A DNA stretch of 64,000 bases from Acanthosepion lycidas (taxonomy: Eukaryota > Mollusca > Cephalopoda > Sepiida > Sepiidae). Made by a program: the position numbers and the translations under genes. Positions 11,060 through 21,339 of this stretch are shown piece by piece. The notes below the pieces were generated by a model. The model did no database searches. It had not been told where the DNA came from and saw only the letters and a list, made by a program, of their open reading frames with translations. How positions within the stretch are numbered: the stretch's first letter is position 1; each line of letters opens with the position of its first letter. The stretch spans positions 44,297,904-44,361,903 of the forward strand of contig OZ010578.1 of assembly GCA_963932145.1 (NCBI GenBank), in the 5' to 3' direction.

Positions 11060-11149
11060 TGTACTAGACACCAGAGGTGTTGAAACAAAATGTCTATTTT
11101 TGTAGTAATTTTATAACATATTTATGTTATAATTTTTATATAAATAATT

Positions 11150-11150
<1 letters not shown>
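11060..11150 (+). repeat. Degenerate hammerhead-like repeat (GUA type)
   Basis: Contains GACACC-AGA-GGTGTT, GAAACAAAATG, ATTTTTGTAGTA and the shared downstream 'ttataacatatttatgttat'. Stem II, GAA and stem III (ACAAA with TTTGT) are clear, with GTA at the cleavage position, but the CUGANGA strand is largely deleted. Homologous to 31477-31560. Confidence 0.5.

Positions 11151-11151
<1 letters not shown>

Positions 11152-11208
<57 letters not shown>
11152..11208. repeat. (TA)n microsatellite between two hammerhead-like units
   Basis: TA run separating the GUA-type relic (11060-11150) from the GUC-type unit that starts at 11211. Confidence 0.95.
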
Positions 11209-11209
<1 letters not shown>

Positions 11210-11210
11210 A

Positions 11211-11290
11211 AGAGTGGCCTGACGATTGCATATAGCATGAAGCAGACTGTCGACTCTAAGTGTTGACTTCTATGTTCACTTTTATATTTA
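11211..11290 (+). ncRNA. Hammerhead-like motif, GUC type, degenerate copy
   Basis: CTGACGA at 11219-11225, a short TGC/GCA stem II, GAAG in place of GAAA at 11239-11242, and GTC at 11249-11251. AGAGT (11211-11215) can pair with ACTCT (11253-11257) as a distal stem I. The rest ('aagtgttgacttctatgttc') matches the copies at 13657 and 31769. Activity is doubtful: the conserved 10.1-11.1 pair is T-T. Confidence 0.45.
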
Positions 11291-11330
11291 TATATTGAAA
11301 TATATATATATATATATTTATACAAATAAT

Positions 11331-11379
<49 letters not shown>

Positions 11380-11500
11380 GTATTTATATATATATATTTT
11401 TATATATATATTTATATATATATATATTTATATATATATATTTATATATATATATATTTATATATATATGTATGTATATATATATACATGTATATGTATA
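11287..11500. repeat. Long imperfect (TA)n tract
   Basis: TA-rich tract with periodic TTTATATA interruptions (11375-11470) and a TGTA-rich end. Confidence 0.95.
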
Positions 11501-11582
11501 TGTTTTGAACAACAAAACATATTAAAAAATTAAAGTCTTCAGACACACTGGGTTGTACATTAATATTCTTTCGTCTTTATTA

Positions 11583-11632
11583 TTTCAATTAGATTTCTCG
11601 ACTAGTTTCGGCCAGCATGGCCATAATCAGGG
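11583..11632 (-). repeat. Hammerhead-like core relic on the minus strand
   Basis: Minus strand reads CCCCTGATTA, then TGGCC-ATGC-TGGCC, then GAAACTAGTCGAGAAATC. The order CTGA.., stem, GAAAC matches a hammerhead core, with the first strand altered (CTGATTA). No partner strand closing stem I was identified. Confidence 0.35.
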
Positions 11633-12154
11633 GAAAAAAATTCTGCTTGTTAGTACACGTGAACTACAGAAACTACTTGATGGAGAAAATGAACTTTTGT
11701 CTCTACTTTTCATTTGTTTTTTTATTTTTTTATTTTTATCATGAATTTTGGTCAGCCCTTGTGTTGGTCAAACAGTCTCTTTTAAGTTGTTATTTAAAAT
11801 AAGAGCTGCATGGATTCATGCTGCTTTGAATTCCCTTGGTCATTTATTTATTGGTTCCTGATGTATCTCTGTTAAGTGTGTGTGTGTTATTTGGTTCTTA
11901 GGGAGTGAGTGAGTAGGATGTGTGTAAGCGTGTATATTTGTATGTATTTGTGTGTTATCATTTAGCTCATTAAGGAACAAGTGAGTATGATGTGTGCAGG
12001 TGTGTACATTAGTATGGGCGTGTGTATAAGTGTGGCACCTCAACACCTCCGCAAGCCTGTCTGTCTTGTGTGGGTGAGAAATGTGGGTAGGGCCTAATTT
12101 GTGGGGTCATATATTAATTCTATCTATACTGTTAAATTTGTGATTAAACCTGTC

Positions 12155-12155
12155 T

Positions 12156-12224
<69 letters not shown>
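12155..12224. repeat. (TA)n microsatellite
   Basis: Pure TA run directly 5' of the fold-back at 12231. Confidence 0.95.
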
Positions 12225-12225
<1 letters not shown>

Positions 12226-12230
12226 CCAAA

Positions 12231-12296
12231 AGTGATTATGAACAATTCTGGTTGTGAGATACGGCTTGCTTACAACCAGAATTGTTCATAACCACT
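12231..12296. repeat. Perfect 25-bp inverted repeat
   Basis: Left arm 12231-12255 and right arm 12272-12296 are complementary apart from a T/A adjustment near the outer end (AGTGATTATGAACAATTCTG against CAGAATTGTTCATAACCACT), with a 16-bp loop. It lies nine bases upstream of the hammerhead-like fold. Confidence 0.85.
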
Positions 12297-12304
12297 TTAA
12301 GTTA

Positions 12305-12360
12305 TCACCTGTCGAGGTGCAATTTAAATGCACCGAAACGAAGTTGCATCTTTGTAGTGA
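12305..12360 (+). ncRNA. Hammerhead ribozyme-like fold (GUA cleavage triplet)
   Basis: Stem I TCAC (12305-12308) pairs with GTGA (12357-12360). Core strand CTGTCGA lies at 12309-12315 against consensus CUGANGA, a single change at A6. Stem II GGTGCA (12316-12321) pairs with TGCACC (12329-12334) around a 7-base loop and keeps the conserved first G-C pair. GAA follows at 12335-12337. Stem III ACGAAG (12338-12343) pairs with CTTTGT (12350-12355), with one G-T wobble. H17 would be A12356, preceded by GT. All this was paired by eye. The A6 change would be expected to impair catalysis, so it may be a fossil; the fold itself is hard to explain by chance. Confidence 0.62.
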
Positions 12361-12419
12361 GTAAACTGTTTTTGTCTATATAATAAAATTATAATAAATA
12401 ATTATTGCCCTACTATCGG

Positions 12420-13135
12420 TATCTAGCCCTCTTTTGAATTAATGCTGTGAACGTTAGAATTTATTTATTATTTTCGTTCTCATTGCATCGTAGATAGATA
12501 GATATGAACAGAATAAGATAGAATGATATGAACAGGAGGTGATAAATACGAGCTGATTACTACAAATAAATAATCTAAGACTGTTAGAAAGATAGGAACA
12601 AAAGAAAAACAAAATGCCATGTGCATTTGTCATTATTTTATGAAGAGATTTATATTTTCAGCGACTGGTATAACCATAATTTTATAAGTTGGCCAATCAG
12701 AAATTTCCAATTGCTGTCTTTACTGAAATTTGAATTATAAGCGTGCTGTCAAGAAGATAGACGAAGAGAAAGAGTGTGTAGCATATTTAACCCAGGATTA
12801 GGAAAGAGCAACAGAATAAAAGAAAAAAAAAACTGAATAACGAAAGCCCTTCCCCCTTTAAACTGAGATAGGGAGAAAGAGAGAGAGAGAGAAGTGGGAA
12901 GAAAAGAAAGAGGAAATTGTGCATAATAAAATGGTTAGTTAAGAATATTTAGAAAAGCGAAATAAATGATAGGAGGAATTGATTTAAAGAGAATTGGAAG
13001 GGAAGGACACTAGGTTTGGACGAGGGAGAAAAGACTAGAAAATTAGATTACAAGGCTATAGAATTGACTTAATAGAGATGGAAACAGGCAGAGAAGATAA
13101 AGTGTTATGTGTAAATATTGATAGATGTGAACAGA
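12420..13135. other. Unassigned AT/GA-rich sequence
   Basis: Increasingly purine-rich towards 13130. No gene or repeat family was recognised. Confidence 0.3.
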
Positions 13136-13139
13136 TTTA

Positions 13140-13168
13140 GAGAGAGACAGATAGAGAGACAGACAGAC

Positions 13169-13199
<31 letters not shown>

Positions 13200-13215
13200 C
13201 AGATAGATAGATAAG
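13140..13215. repeat. (GACA)n/(GATA)n array
   Basis: AGAC and AGAT tetranucleotide repeats. Confidence 0.9.
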
Positions 13216-13323
13216 AATAAAATCAGACAGATAGATATGAATAAAATGAGATAGAAAAGGATAAAGTGCGATAGACAGGTAAGACTAAAATGAGTTGTAT
13301 ATGAATAGGAGATAGATGATATA

Positions 13324-13324
<1 letters not shown>

Positions 13325-13380
<56 letters not shown>

Positions 13381-13490
13381 ATGCATGTATCATTAAATAA
13401 TATATATATACACACACGATGCTATGTAAAAAATTAATCGAACTTTTGGCATAACATATGACAACAATGCTGATAATTTTTTGACTTTCA

Positions 13491-13540
<50 letters not shown>
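13325..13540. repeat. Two (TA)n tracts around a unique segment
   Basis: TA runs at 13325-13379 and 13494-13540. The roughly 110 bp between them carries no recognised motif. Confidence 0.9.
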
Positions 13541-13542
<2 letters not shown>

Positions 13543-13656
13543 TGTATGTGTGTGTGCGCGTGTGTTAGCGCATCAATATCTATCTAGCTAAATCAGTTGA
13601 TATCTATCTATCTCCTTCTGTTCATATTTATTCCTTTATCTATACAATATATGTGT

Positions 13657-13725
13657 GACCTGACGATTGCATATAGCATGAAACAGACTGTCGCCTCTAA
13701 GTGTTGACTTCTATGTTCACTTTTA

Positions 13726-13735
<10 letters not shown>
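13657..13735 (+). ncRNA. Hammerhead-like motif, GUC type
   Basis: CTGACGA at 13660-13666, TGC-ATATA-GCA stem II, GAAAC at 13680-13684, ACA/TGT minimal stem III and GTC at 13690-13692. Flanking bases GAC and GCC give only two stem I pairs. The copy is nearly identical to 31769-31838 and runs into (TA)n. U-U at 10.1/11.1 and the three-pair stem II argue for weak or no activity unless dimeric. Confidence 0.5.

Positions 13736-13785
<50 letters not shown>
13736..13785. repeat. (TA)n microsatellite
   Basis: Pure TA run linking the hammerhead-like unit to the next fold-back. Confidence 0.95.
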
Positions 13786-13788
<3 letters not shown>

Positions 13789-13790
13789 GC

Positions 13791-14015
13791 ATGTATGTAT
13801 TATGAAATGGACTAAGATAGATAAATGGACTTTATAGATACAAATATTTAAGTAAATGCTATGTTTATAATAAACAGTATTAACTACATTTACCGACCTT
13901 TTTGTTTATTATAAACAGAACATTTACTTAAATATTTGTATCTATAAAAATAACGTATAAACAGAAAATATATTAAAATAATTGTCGGATTTTGTCCATT
14001 TCATAATACGTACAT

Positions 14016-14020
<5 letters not shown>
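13791..14020. repeat. Fold-back element bounded by simple repeats
   Basis: Outer arms TATTATGAAATGGAC / GTCCATTTCATAATA and inner arms 'tagatacaaatatttaagta' / 'tacttaaatatttgtatcta' are complementary, with a TTTATAATAAAC / GTTTATTATAAAC centre. It is flanked by (TA)n on the left and (ACAT)n-(CA)n-(TA)n on the right. Part of this family recurs at 52245-52345. Confidence 0.85.

Positions 14021-14107
<87 letters not shown>
14014..14107. repeat. (ACAT)n-(CA)n-(TA)n compound microsatellite
   Basis: Three successive simple repeats. Confidence 0.95.
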
Positions 14108-14109
<2 letters not shown>

Positions 14110-14110
<1 letters not shown>

Positions 14111-14620
14111 GGAATGTCAAAAATTATCTGCTCTCTTATATAAAGCTATATTTCATAGATAGACACAGACAGGTAAATAGCACGATATAGACAGATTAGT
14201 CTATGAGTTAGATATGAACAGCTTTCTTTTATATCGTCCATGGTGTGTTTTCAGAGAAGGTCGCATTATTTAAGTCGGTCACTCACGCTACTACTACAGT
14301 TCAGACATGACTTACTACTTCAGACTTTTTCCCAAAGTTAAAATCGCCACTGAAAATCCGTCAGCGAGATTAAGGAGAACGTAACCTGGTAGCTGATGGC
14401 TATGCGGAAACAAGATCTTTGACAGTTTTGAAAAGTGGAATGGAAGAGGGTTTTGTAAAATTTTAATGGTTGATGATTTAAGTGGGTGAGATCCCGAATG
14501 AGAGTACTTTGAATTGGACTCAGGTGTCATTGCCCTAGGTAGGCTAATTTTATTGTATTGTTAAAAAAAGGGCCATCCCTTTCCAGACTTCCTCTATCTC
14601 ACGTAGTACAAACTTTGTAA
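14110..14620. other. Unassigned sequence upstream of LINE relic
   Basis: Possibly the more decayed 5' part of the LINE that is recognisable from 14625. No residue pattern was clear enough to call. Confidence 0.3.
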
Positions 14621-14624
14621 TATT

Positions 14625-15260
14625 TCTATCGCAGCCTTGACCCTAAGAAGGCTACCCGTCCAGATAAAATCCCCCAGTAGTTGTCCTTATGAACATTAGT
14701 GTTGATTTATCTCCAATCGTAGCTAAATTGTTTAACCGCTGCCTGAAGGAGAATCCTTGCCAACTCTATGGAAGGTATCAAGTATATGCTCTGTTTTCTA
14801 GAATGTGGGCGAGCGTACAACTCCGTCATAATATTGGCCTCCTTAGTGACACCAGCAAACTTTTTGAGGCCGTAATCACTTTGTTGCTCACGTCAACAGA
14901 GACAACATCTTGAGCGACAAACAGTACGGATTTTTATCGGTTCGGTTCTCTGTTGATATCTTAATTGTTATTTATCCACAGAATGAGCAAGGCAATAAAC
15001 GCATCACAAAGACGAATTAGATTTAACAAGGTGTGGCATAAGGGGTTGTTACAAGAGCTCTCTAGCTATGGAATCACTAGAAGTGTCTTATTGACCAACA
15101 AATCCTTTCTAAAAGTTAGGTACGTTGAAAGGTACGTTGTTAATGGTCATTTTTCGAAGCCCATGAGATCGATGCAGGCGCCACCCAAGGCTTGTTTCTC
15201 GGTTCTATCCTCTTTCTGCTTTATATTAACTATCTGCCTAAGAATAGTAAACATCTAAGC
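14625..15260 (+). pseudogene. Jockey/CR1-like LINE reverse transcriptase, first part
   Basis: Frameshifted plus-strand text reads DPKKATRPDKIPP, VDLSPIVAKLFNRCLKE, LSDTSKLFEAVI, then FNKVWHKGLLQELSSYGIT and a decayed LVLFLLYIN-type block. This is the palm/fingers part of a non-LTR reverse transcriptase. Several stops and shifts show it is dead. It breaks at 15260, where a hAT-like element is inserted, and resumes at 16576 with ADDTK. Confidence 0.85.
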
Positions 15261-15608
15261 CAGGCATGGGCAACATTTTCCGACTCGTAGGCCGCTTGCG
15301 ATATGGCGCATCATAAAACGGGCTGCACTAAAAAAAAAAAAGAAAAAAAAAAGAAAAATCAAAGTAAATTTTCTTTGAAATTAAAGCGAAAATCTTCACT
15401 AAAGAAGATCATACGCGTACCAATCTGCCTTAGAAATGTGGGAAAAGATGAGATCTTTTACTTGGAGAAAATATTTTTCCACAATTTAAAAATTGAAGAT
15501 TTCGTACAATATTATCACTGATGACACCGTGATTAACACATATTGTGCGAGATTTGTTTTTAATTTATTCATTTGAAAATACTTTTCAAAATATCTCTTT
15601 TAAAATAA

Positions 15609-16227
15609 AAAATATATATTTTCCAGTGAAAAAGTAATTTGAACATTTATCGTTTCTAAAGCTAAATATTTTTACACGTATGATCTTCCTTAATGAAAAT
15701 CGCGAATAGTTTAAAATGCTGAAAATATCTTTTTTGTTTTAATTTATTCATTTGAAAATACTTTTTAAAATATCTTTTTTGTTTTTAATTTATTCATTTG
15801 AAAATGCTTTTAAAATATATTTTTTGTTTCTAATTTATTCATTGGAAATACTTTTTAAAATATATTTTTTAGTTCTAATTGAATCATTTGAAATACTTTT
15901 TAAAATATATTTTTTGTTTCTAATTTATTAATTTGAAAATACTTTTTAAAATATATTTTTTGTTTCTAATTTATTCATTGGAAATACTTTTTAAAGTATC
16001 TTTTTTTTGTTTCTAATTTATTCATTTGAAAATACTTTTTAAAATATACTTTTTGTTTCTAATTTATTCATTTGAAAATTCTTTTAAAAATTATTTTTTA
16101 AAATAAAAAATATATATTTTCCAGAGAAAAAAGTATTTTGAACATTTATCGTTTCTAAAGCTAAATATTTTTACACGTATGATCTTCCTTAATGAAAACC
16201 GCCAATAGTTTAAAATGCTGAAAATGT
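15609..16227. repeat. Direct repeat bracketing a 47-bp tandem array
   Basis: A roughly 118-bp segment ('atatattttccagtgaaaaa', 'catttatcgtttctaaagct', 'atgatcttccttaatgaaaa') occurs at 15609-15727 and again at 16110-16227. Between them lie about eight copies of a unit with TTTAAAATATATTTTTTGTT and CTAATTTATTCATTTGAAAA. Confidence 0.88.
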
Positions 16228-16275
16228 TACTTTCAACGTAAGGTTAAAAATTCACGAAAAATCGGACTTAATCAT

Positions 16276-16277
<2 letters not shown>

Positions 16278-16336
<59 letters not shown>
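16278..16336. repeat. (TA)n microsatellite inside the hAT-like element
   Basis: Pure TA run. Confidence 0.95.
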
Positions 16337-16339
<3 letters not shown>

Positions 16340-16575
16340 TAGTCGAACCTTGCCTACAACGCAACAGGCATTAATAAGGACGGTTACTCGGTCATTTAAT
16401 AATTATTTATCTTTGACATCAGCTTCTCTCAACCTCTTTCCATGAGAGAGAATGTGTGTGAACGAGTGAGAATGAAACAAAACGCAAAATGTTAAACGGT
16501 ATTTTCATCATTAAATCAGGCGTGCCATTTAGAAGGCGAAACGAGCCACATGTGGCTGCAGTTTGTCCATGGCTG

Positions 16576-17150
16576 GGGCTAGGCAGATGATACAAAGGTA
16601 TGTGGGTGCACCTTAAAAATCTATATGACAGAGCAGCCGAACGAAACTAGTAACATTCCATCATCACCGAGCAGACTCCGAATAATCGTCTATCATGGTG
16701 AACGAGTATTCCATTAGGGAGATTTCTTTTCTTGAACGCTTATTGTGACAAGTTAAAGTGGAATTGATATATGCGATCCATCGTTGAAGATTCTGGAAAA
16801 TTCTGGATTCCTTGTACCTCTCCAGTACGTACCTGACTCCCTCTATGCTCTAATTTTACAAGGGTTGGATCTAACCGGAAAATGAATACTGTGATATTTA
16901 GGCTGGGACTGCTCAATCCTCATTCTGATAGTCTTTGAAAGCCTTTTGGATGATGAATTATTTTCCTCCCTACAACCCCTTTCCCACGGACGAAAACGTC
17001 GCAAGTCTCTCGGTACTCTATCGCTACTTCTACGGAAAATGTTCAGACCAGCTGTAACCTTTGCAACTAAGACGCGTACATTAATGAGAAGGATAGCTTC
17101 TTCTCATGAACCACTTCGTTGAGAAACCAAGAGAACTACTTTAATCTTAA
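16576..17150 (+). pseudogene. Jockey/CR1-like LINE, second part
   Basis: Starts with ADDTKVCGC, the catalytic-aspartate region expected immediately after the point reached at 15260. Later text is decayed but a block near 16960-17060 aligns with the SLxPLSHRR...YFYGKCS region of the sister copies. 17155 starts a separate copy. Confidence 0.72.
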
Positions 17151-17154
17151 GAAG

Positions 17155-18056
17155 TTCTCAAAAACAAATCTAGTCTCGCTGACAAAACTCGCCTGGCTGT
17201 GCGTCTCGAAAAGGACCTCCAATCGATTGTGAACTGGGGCAAGAATTGGCTGGTCAACTTCAACGCTTCGAAGACAAAACTGCTCTCTATTAATCACCAC
17301 AGAGATCCTTCCCTTCCCTCCATTAGAATGTCTGACGCTCAACTTCTCGAGAGCAACTCTCTGCGGCTTCTCGGCCTCACGTTGACTGCTGACCTGAGAT
17401 ACCGCAAGGAAAGTTGGCTCCCTGAGCCGAGCCAGGAAGTTTTTCTCCCCGGAGTCGATCCTCCAGATCTACAAATCAACAATTCGCCCTTGCATAGAGT
17501 ATTGCTGCCATATATGGTCTGGTGCCCCTTCTGTTTGCCTCGGGGTTCTTGATAGGCTCCAGAGGCGGATATGCAATGTAGTTGGCCCTGCTCTGTCGTC
17601 TCGTCTACAGTCACTTTCTCACAGACGCGCCGTCGCCTCCCTCTGTCTGTTTTACAAATACTTCCATGGAAATTGCTCCGAGGAGCTGCATTCGCTGCTT
17701 CCCAGACGTCATGAGTTCAAGCGCCATACGAGGCTGGCATCCCGCTCTCACCCCTTCACTGTCGAAACTCCTAAATGTAGCCGTCTCTTCTACTCCAATA
17801 GCTTCATGTCTCGCACCTCTCGCCTGTGGAACTCCCTTCCCTATTCCTGTTTCCCTGTGAGCTATAATCTCCAGCTATTCAAGTGTAATGTCAATCGACA
17901 TCTCCAGTTGCCTTGATCTATCCACTACCCTCATCCTTTCTTCTATCAATCCTATCTGATCTTGCTCTAAATTTTCTATTACTCCTTGCATCCTAGTGGC
18001 TCCCGATTTGCTTGGGGGGAAATGCTTAAAAAAACAAACAAAACAAAACAAAACAA
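17155..18056 (+). pseudogene. Jockey/CR1-like LINE 3' end, 5'-truncated copy
   Basis: Reads KNKSSLADKTRLAVRLEKDL, VNWGKNWLVNFNASKTKLLS and LRLLGLTLTADLRY. After a frameshift near 17400 it continues with FFSPESILQIYKSTIRPCIE, RAVASLCLFYKYFHGNCS, HPFTVETPKC, TSRLWNSLPYSCFPVSY and CNVNRHLQLP, then a stop at 17914-17916. A 3' UTR (GCTTGGGGGGAAATGCTT) and an A/C-rich tail end near 18056. The sister copy on the minus strand is at 46004-47076. Only one or two shifts break the frame, so this is the youngest LINE copy here. Confidence 0.9.
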
Positions 18057-18182
18057 AAAACATTATTTTTCACATATATCCTTATAAACTACGCCTCTTA
18101 CCTGTTCATCATTATCATCATTCAGGATCATCGAGACAATGCGAACGATCCTTTCTTTAGCCACATACAGTTTTGAATTCAG

Positions 18183-18345
18183 AATTACTTTCTACTAGAC
18201 CGGTTGCCACCCAGTCTGTCCTGCTATCTACCCGTAGCTGGGGGTGGGGGGGGGAGAAGAAGAGGATTCATACCTTTCATAAGGGTAAGTGAATGAAATG
18301 GACCCGACTGGAATTCTAACTCGGCTCACCGACTTACCACGCACA
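18183..18345 (-). mobile_element. SINE-related fragment (variant tail)
   Basis: Contains the composite-SINE middle region ('cccgtagctggg', 'gaggattcatacctttcata', 'gactggaattctaactcggc') but is joined to a different tail ('ctagaccggttgccacccag'). The same tail type occurs at 34360, 56085 and 60170, suggesting a sister SINE subfamily. Confidence 0.6.
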
Positions 18346-18539
18346 TAACAAACTCCTTCAGTAACCCTCCACCACGAGTGGCACTTGGGCCTTGTATAGG
18401 TGAAAAATTAATGAATAAAAAAAATAATATTAAATGTTTGAAAAATTTTCGAACTGACCTTTCTACTGAGTGTGTGTGTCTACTGACGAGATGAAACTGC
18501 AGCCATATTAACATATACACTCACATGCAAAAAGCCCCG

Positions 18540-18805
18540 CAAAGAAACAAAAAAAAAAAAAAAAAATGCCAAAAAAAAAAAAAAAAAAAAAATCCCCCGC
18601 CAAATCCCTCAAAACTAAGCGTGTTGTCTGACAGGTAAAGCGTGAGATATAAGGAAAAAATGTTTACAAAGATGGAACACGAAAGCTGCGTTTAGTTTTG
18701 ATCGACGTCACACGTCTCGCGAATAGGTCCAAGAAGATTAAGAAGGAATATAAACAAAAGAAAACAACACAAAAAAAAAAAAAAGAAAAAAAAAGGTAAC
18801 GTAAC
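18540..18805. repeat. Interrupted poly(A) runs
   Basis: Several A runs of 15-20 bases, interspersed with unassigned sequence. Confidence 0.8.
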
Positions 18806-19161
18806 ACCCTGCGCTGATTCGTGTATGTTTGTATATAACAGCGAGTTTTGCCAAGAAAAAAAAAGGGAGTTAGGTCAAAAGAAGTCGATTTGAAAAAGAA
18901 AGCGGTGATAACATGGCAAATGAAAAAGAGAAAGGAGTGGAAGGGAGGTTAGAGATAAATACCAAGTCATCTATCTGTCTGTGTTTGTATGATGTGAGAA
19001 AAATAACTACAGAATGTAAAGATGAAAAGAAAATGACAATAAAATACGAAATCGAGAGAGAATGAAGGAGAAATGAATGTTGTATTGTACGAGATTATAA
19101 ACAAGATTTTGTAAATAAATAGAAACGGACGAATTAAGACAGCAGGATTAAACGGAGATTG

Positions 19162-19165
19162 AAAC

Positions 19166-19231
<66 letters not shown>
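19162..19231. repeat. (TA)n microsatellite
   Basis: Pure TA run left of the inverted-repeat element. Confidence 0.95.
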
Positions 19232-19236
<5 letters not shown>

Positions 19237-19480
19237 AAACGTTATTTTAGTGGATACTCATATTTGAGTAGATGCTTTTTTGACCGACTCGGGTCCGAAG
19301 GCCGAATAATACCTTAACAGGCAAAAGGGGAAGCAGTTTCAAGTTCAGCTGGCGGGCGCATCTTTAACTTTAATAATATATTTAATATTCAGGTTGGATG
19401 ACGAAAATAAATATACAGTTTAAAATATAAACGGAGCGTCTACTCAAATATGGCTATCCACTAAAAATAACGCTTTAAGT
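19232..19480. mobile_element. Terminal-inverted-repeat element of about 250 bp between (TA)n tracts
   Basis: Left TIR 'acctttaaacgttatttt', 'agtggatactcatatttgag' and right TIR 'ctcaaatatggctatccact', 'aaaaataacgctttaagt' are complementary over about 42 bp with a few mismatches. The core has no coding capacity. A related but larger fold-back is at 27020-27276. Confidence 0.75.
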
Positions 19481-19516
19481 GATACAATTTTGTAAGATTA
19501 ATAAATAAAAAATCTT

Positions 19517-19519
<3 letters not shown>

Positions 19520-19600
<81 letters not shown>
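19520..19600. repeat. (TA)n microsatellite, about 80 bp
   Basis: Pure TA run. Confidence 0.95.
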
Positions 19601-19663
19601 TAAAGAGCCAGGAAGAACCTATCTAGGTTTCATCTAAAAACAGATCTGCAGGGTATCGGGGTA

Positions 19664-19994
<331 letters not shown>

Positions 19995-20049
19995 TCCATA
20001 TTTACCTAACAAGTTCTTTCCTATTTTCTATATATTTTTACACATATAT

Positions 20050-20334
20050 CCACATATATATATATAATTCTCATGCAATTCCCAATGAGACCGCACCAGG
20101 AACCGCCTCTCGATAGCGCTTTTATCAAAATCACCTACCAAAATCTAATAGTCTAATGTTCTAATTGCTCGGACACGCATCGTTTGAAAGTACCTGGAAA
20201 CCGTACCACAGTTTGACTCAAATCTTGTGGGTGAAGGTGGGACTGTTCATGGGAACCTGTCCATGCTTGTGCTAGCACAAAGTAATAAGTCATCGTGACT
20301 GAACGTTTGCGTTCTTTGACATATGTTTAAACTG
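20050..20334. other. Unassigned sequence of normal complexity
   Basis: GC content is higher than its surroundings and it looks like decayed LINE 3' sequence, but no residue pattern was firm enough to assign. Confidence 0.3.
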
Positions 20335-20445
20335 TTCACTCAGCAGATTTGCAGTACAAACAACAAATTGTCTCTGTGGGTGTTAAAGAAACACTAATAT
20401 GCCTGAGCAGGCGTCTGAAATAAGGATTAACTCGCCACCTTAATA
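20335..20445. repeat. Dispersed repeat shared with 47077-47175
   Basis: Common text includes GGGTGTT, AACAC and 'tgcctgagcaggcgtctg'. The two copies are in the same orientation and about 26.7 kb apart. Confidence 0.7.
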
Positions 20446-20502
20446 AATGAGTATACCAGACAACGAGCGGTATTATTATGTATTTATTTTTTATGTATAA
20501 AG

Positions 20503-20795
20503 AAAATGGAAACAAAAAGGATACTTATGCTTTACGCCAGGAAGCGACAGTTGAAATTTCTAGGGCATATAACGAGGAAGGAGGGCTTGGAAAACTTGAT
20601 ACTGACAGGGCAGATTGAAGGCAAGAGGGATAGAGGAAAACATCGCATAACCTACCCAGCGAGCTTGATTAATTTGATGGTGGAATAAGGTTTAGGAGAG
20701 ATAAAAAAAAATGAAAAATTTATTAAGAGCTACAAAGGAGAGGAAATGGTGGCGAGCCATGATCGCCAACGTCCTGAAGGGACACGGTAGATAGA
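20503..20795 (+). pseudogene. RTE-like LINE C-terminal fragment
   Basis: Reads KMETKRILMLYARKRQLKFL, GHITRKEGLENLILTGQIEG, KRDRGKHRITYPASL, then with a shift ATKERKWWRAMIANVLKGHG. These are the same C-terminal blocks seen at 4458 and 34836. The frame from 20506 to 20688 is open for 60 codons but lacks the catalytic domain. Confidence 0.88.
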
Positions 20796-20924
20796 AGAAG
20801 ATGTTTATATAAATGCACATATTTATGAGTTTCGTTTATTGTATTTCCGGCATTCATTGGTAGAATCAACCCACTGAACGACTCTTTTTTTTTTAACTGT
20901 GAGAAAATTGCCATAAATATACAG

Positions 20925-21080
20925 CCATGAAGGAGATCAGATATTACATAGCGGTTCAACATGCTTTATTTTGTTTTTAGGGACATTCCCCTATCACTTA
21001 ATACTTTGCTTAGTATCTGAAAGGCATATTTAACTATTCATATGTTCCTTCGGATTTCTGTATCACACGTTCCGTAAATA
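20925..21080 (-). pseudogene. RTE-like LINE fragment, antisense
   Basis: Minus-strand text (MLNRYVISDLLHG; RNPKEHMNS) corresponds to a part of the same LINE upstream of the 20503 block. The two fragments lie in opposite orientations and represent separate events or an inversion. Confidence 0.55.
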
Positions 21081-21339
21081 AAAGAGAAAAAGCTAAAAGC
21101 GCTAGGTACAAATTGAATTGGGAGAAACACACAGACAGAGTTAGTGATAGATGGAGAGAGAGAGAGAGAGGGAAGAGAAAAAGGGAGAAGAGAGAGAGGG
21201 AGCGTATACTGGCAGTTGAAAGGTAGAAGAGGCTAAAACCATATGCATATTTAAAGGAAAGACATCCGCACCACAAGGATGCCCGATGTCCTCTTCTCTC
21301 TCGTGCCACCACCTTCATAAAGGAACTGTATCCAACTGA

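Larger units (their letters stand above)
15261..16575. mobile_element. Non-autonomous hAT-like element
   Basis: Left end CAGGCATGGGCAACATTTTC matches the inverted right end (minus-strand CAGCCATGGACAAACTGCAG), and 'gagccacatgtggctgcag' near the right end is typical of Charlie-type hAT elements. A clear 8-bp TSD is not preserved; CTAAGC (15255-15260) against CTAGGC (16579-16584) is the best remnant. It carries no transposase, but contains a 47-bp tandem array, a large direct repeat and a (TA)n tract. Confidence 0.72.

Noticed and set aside
11840..12046. His/Thr-rich minus-strand frame
   Set aside because: Produced by TGTG-rich low-complexity DNA.
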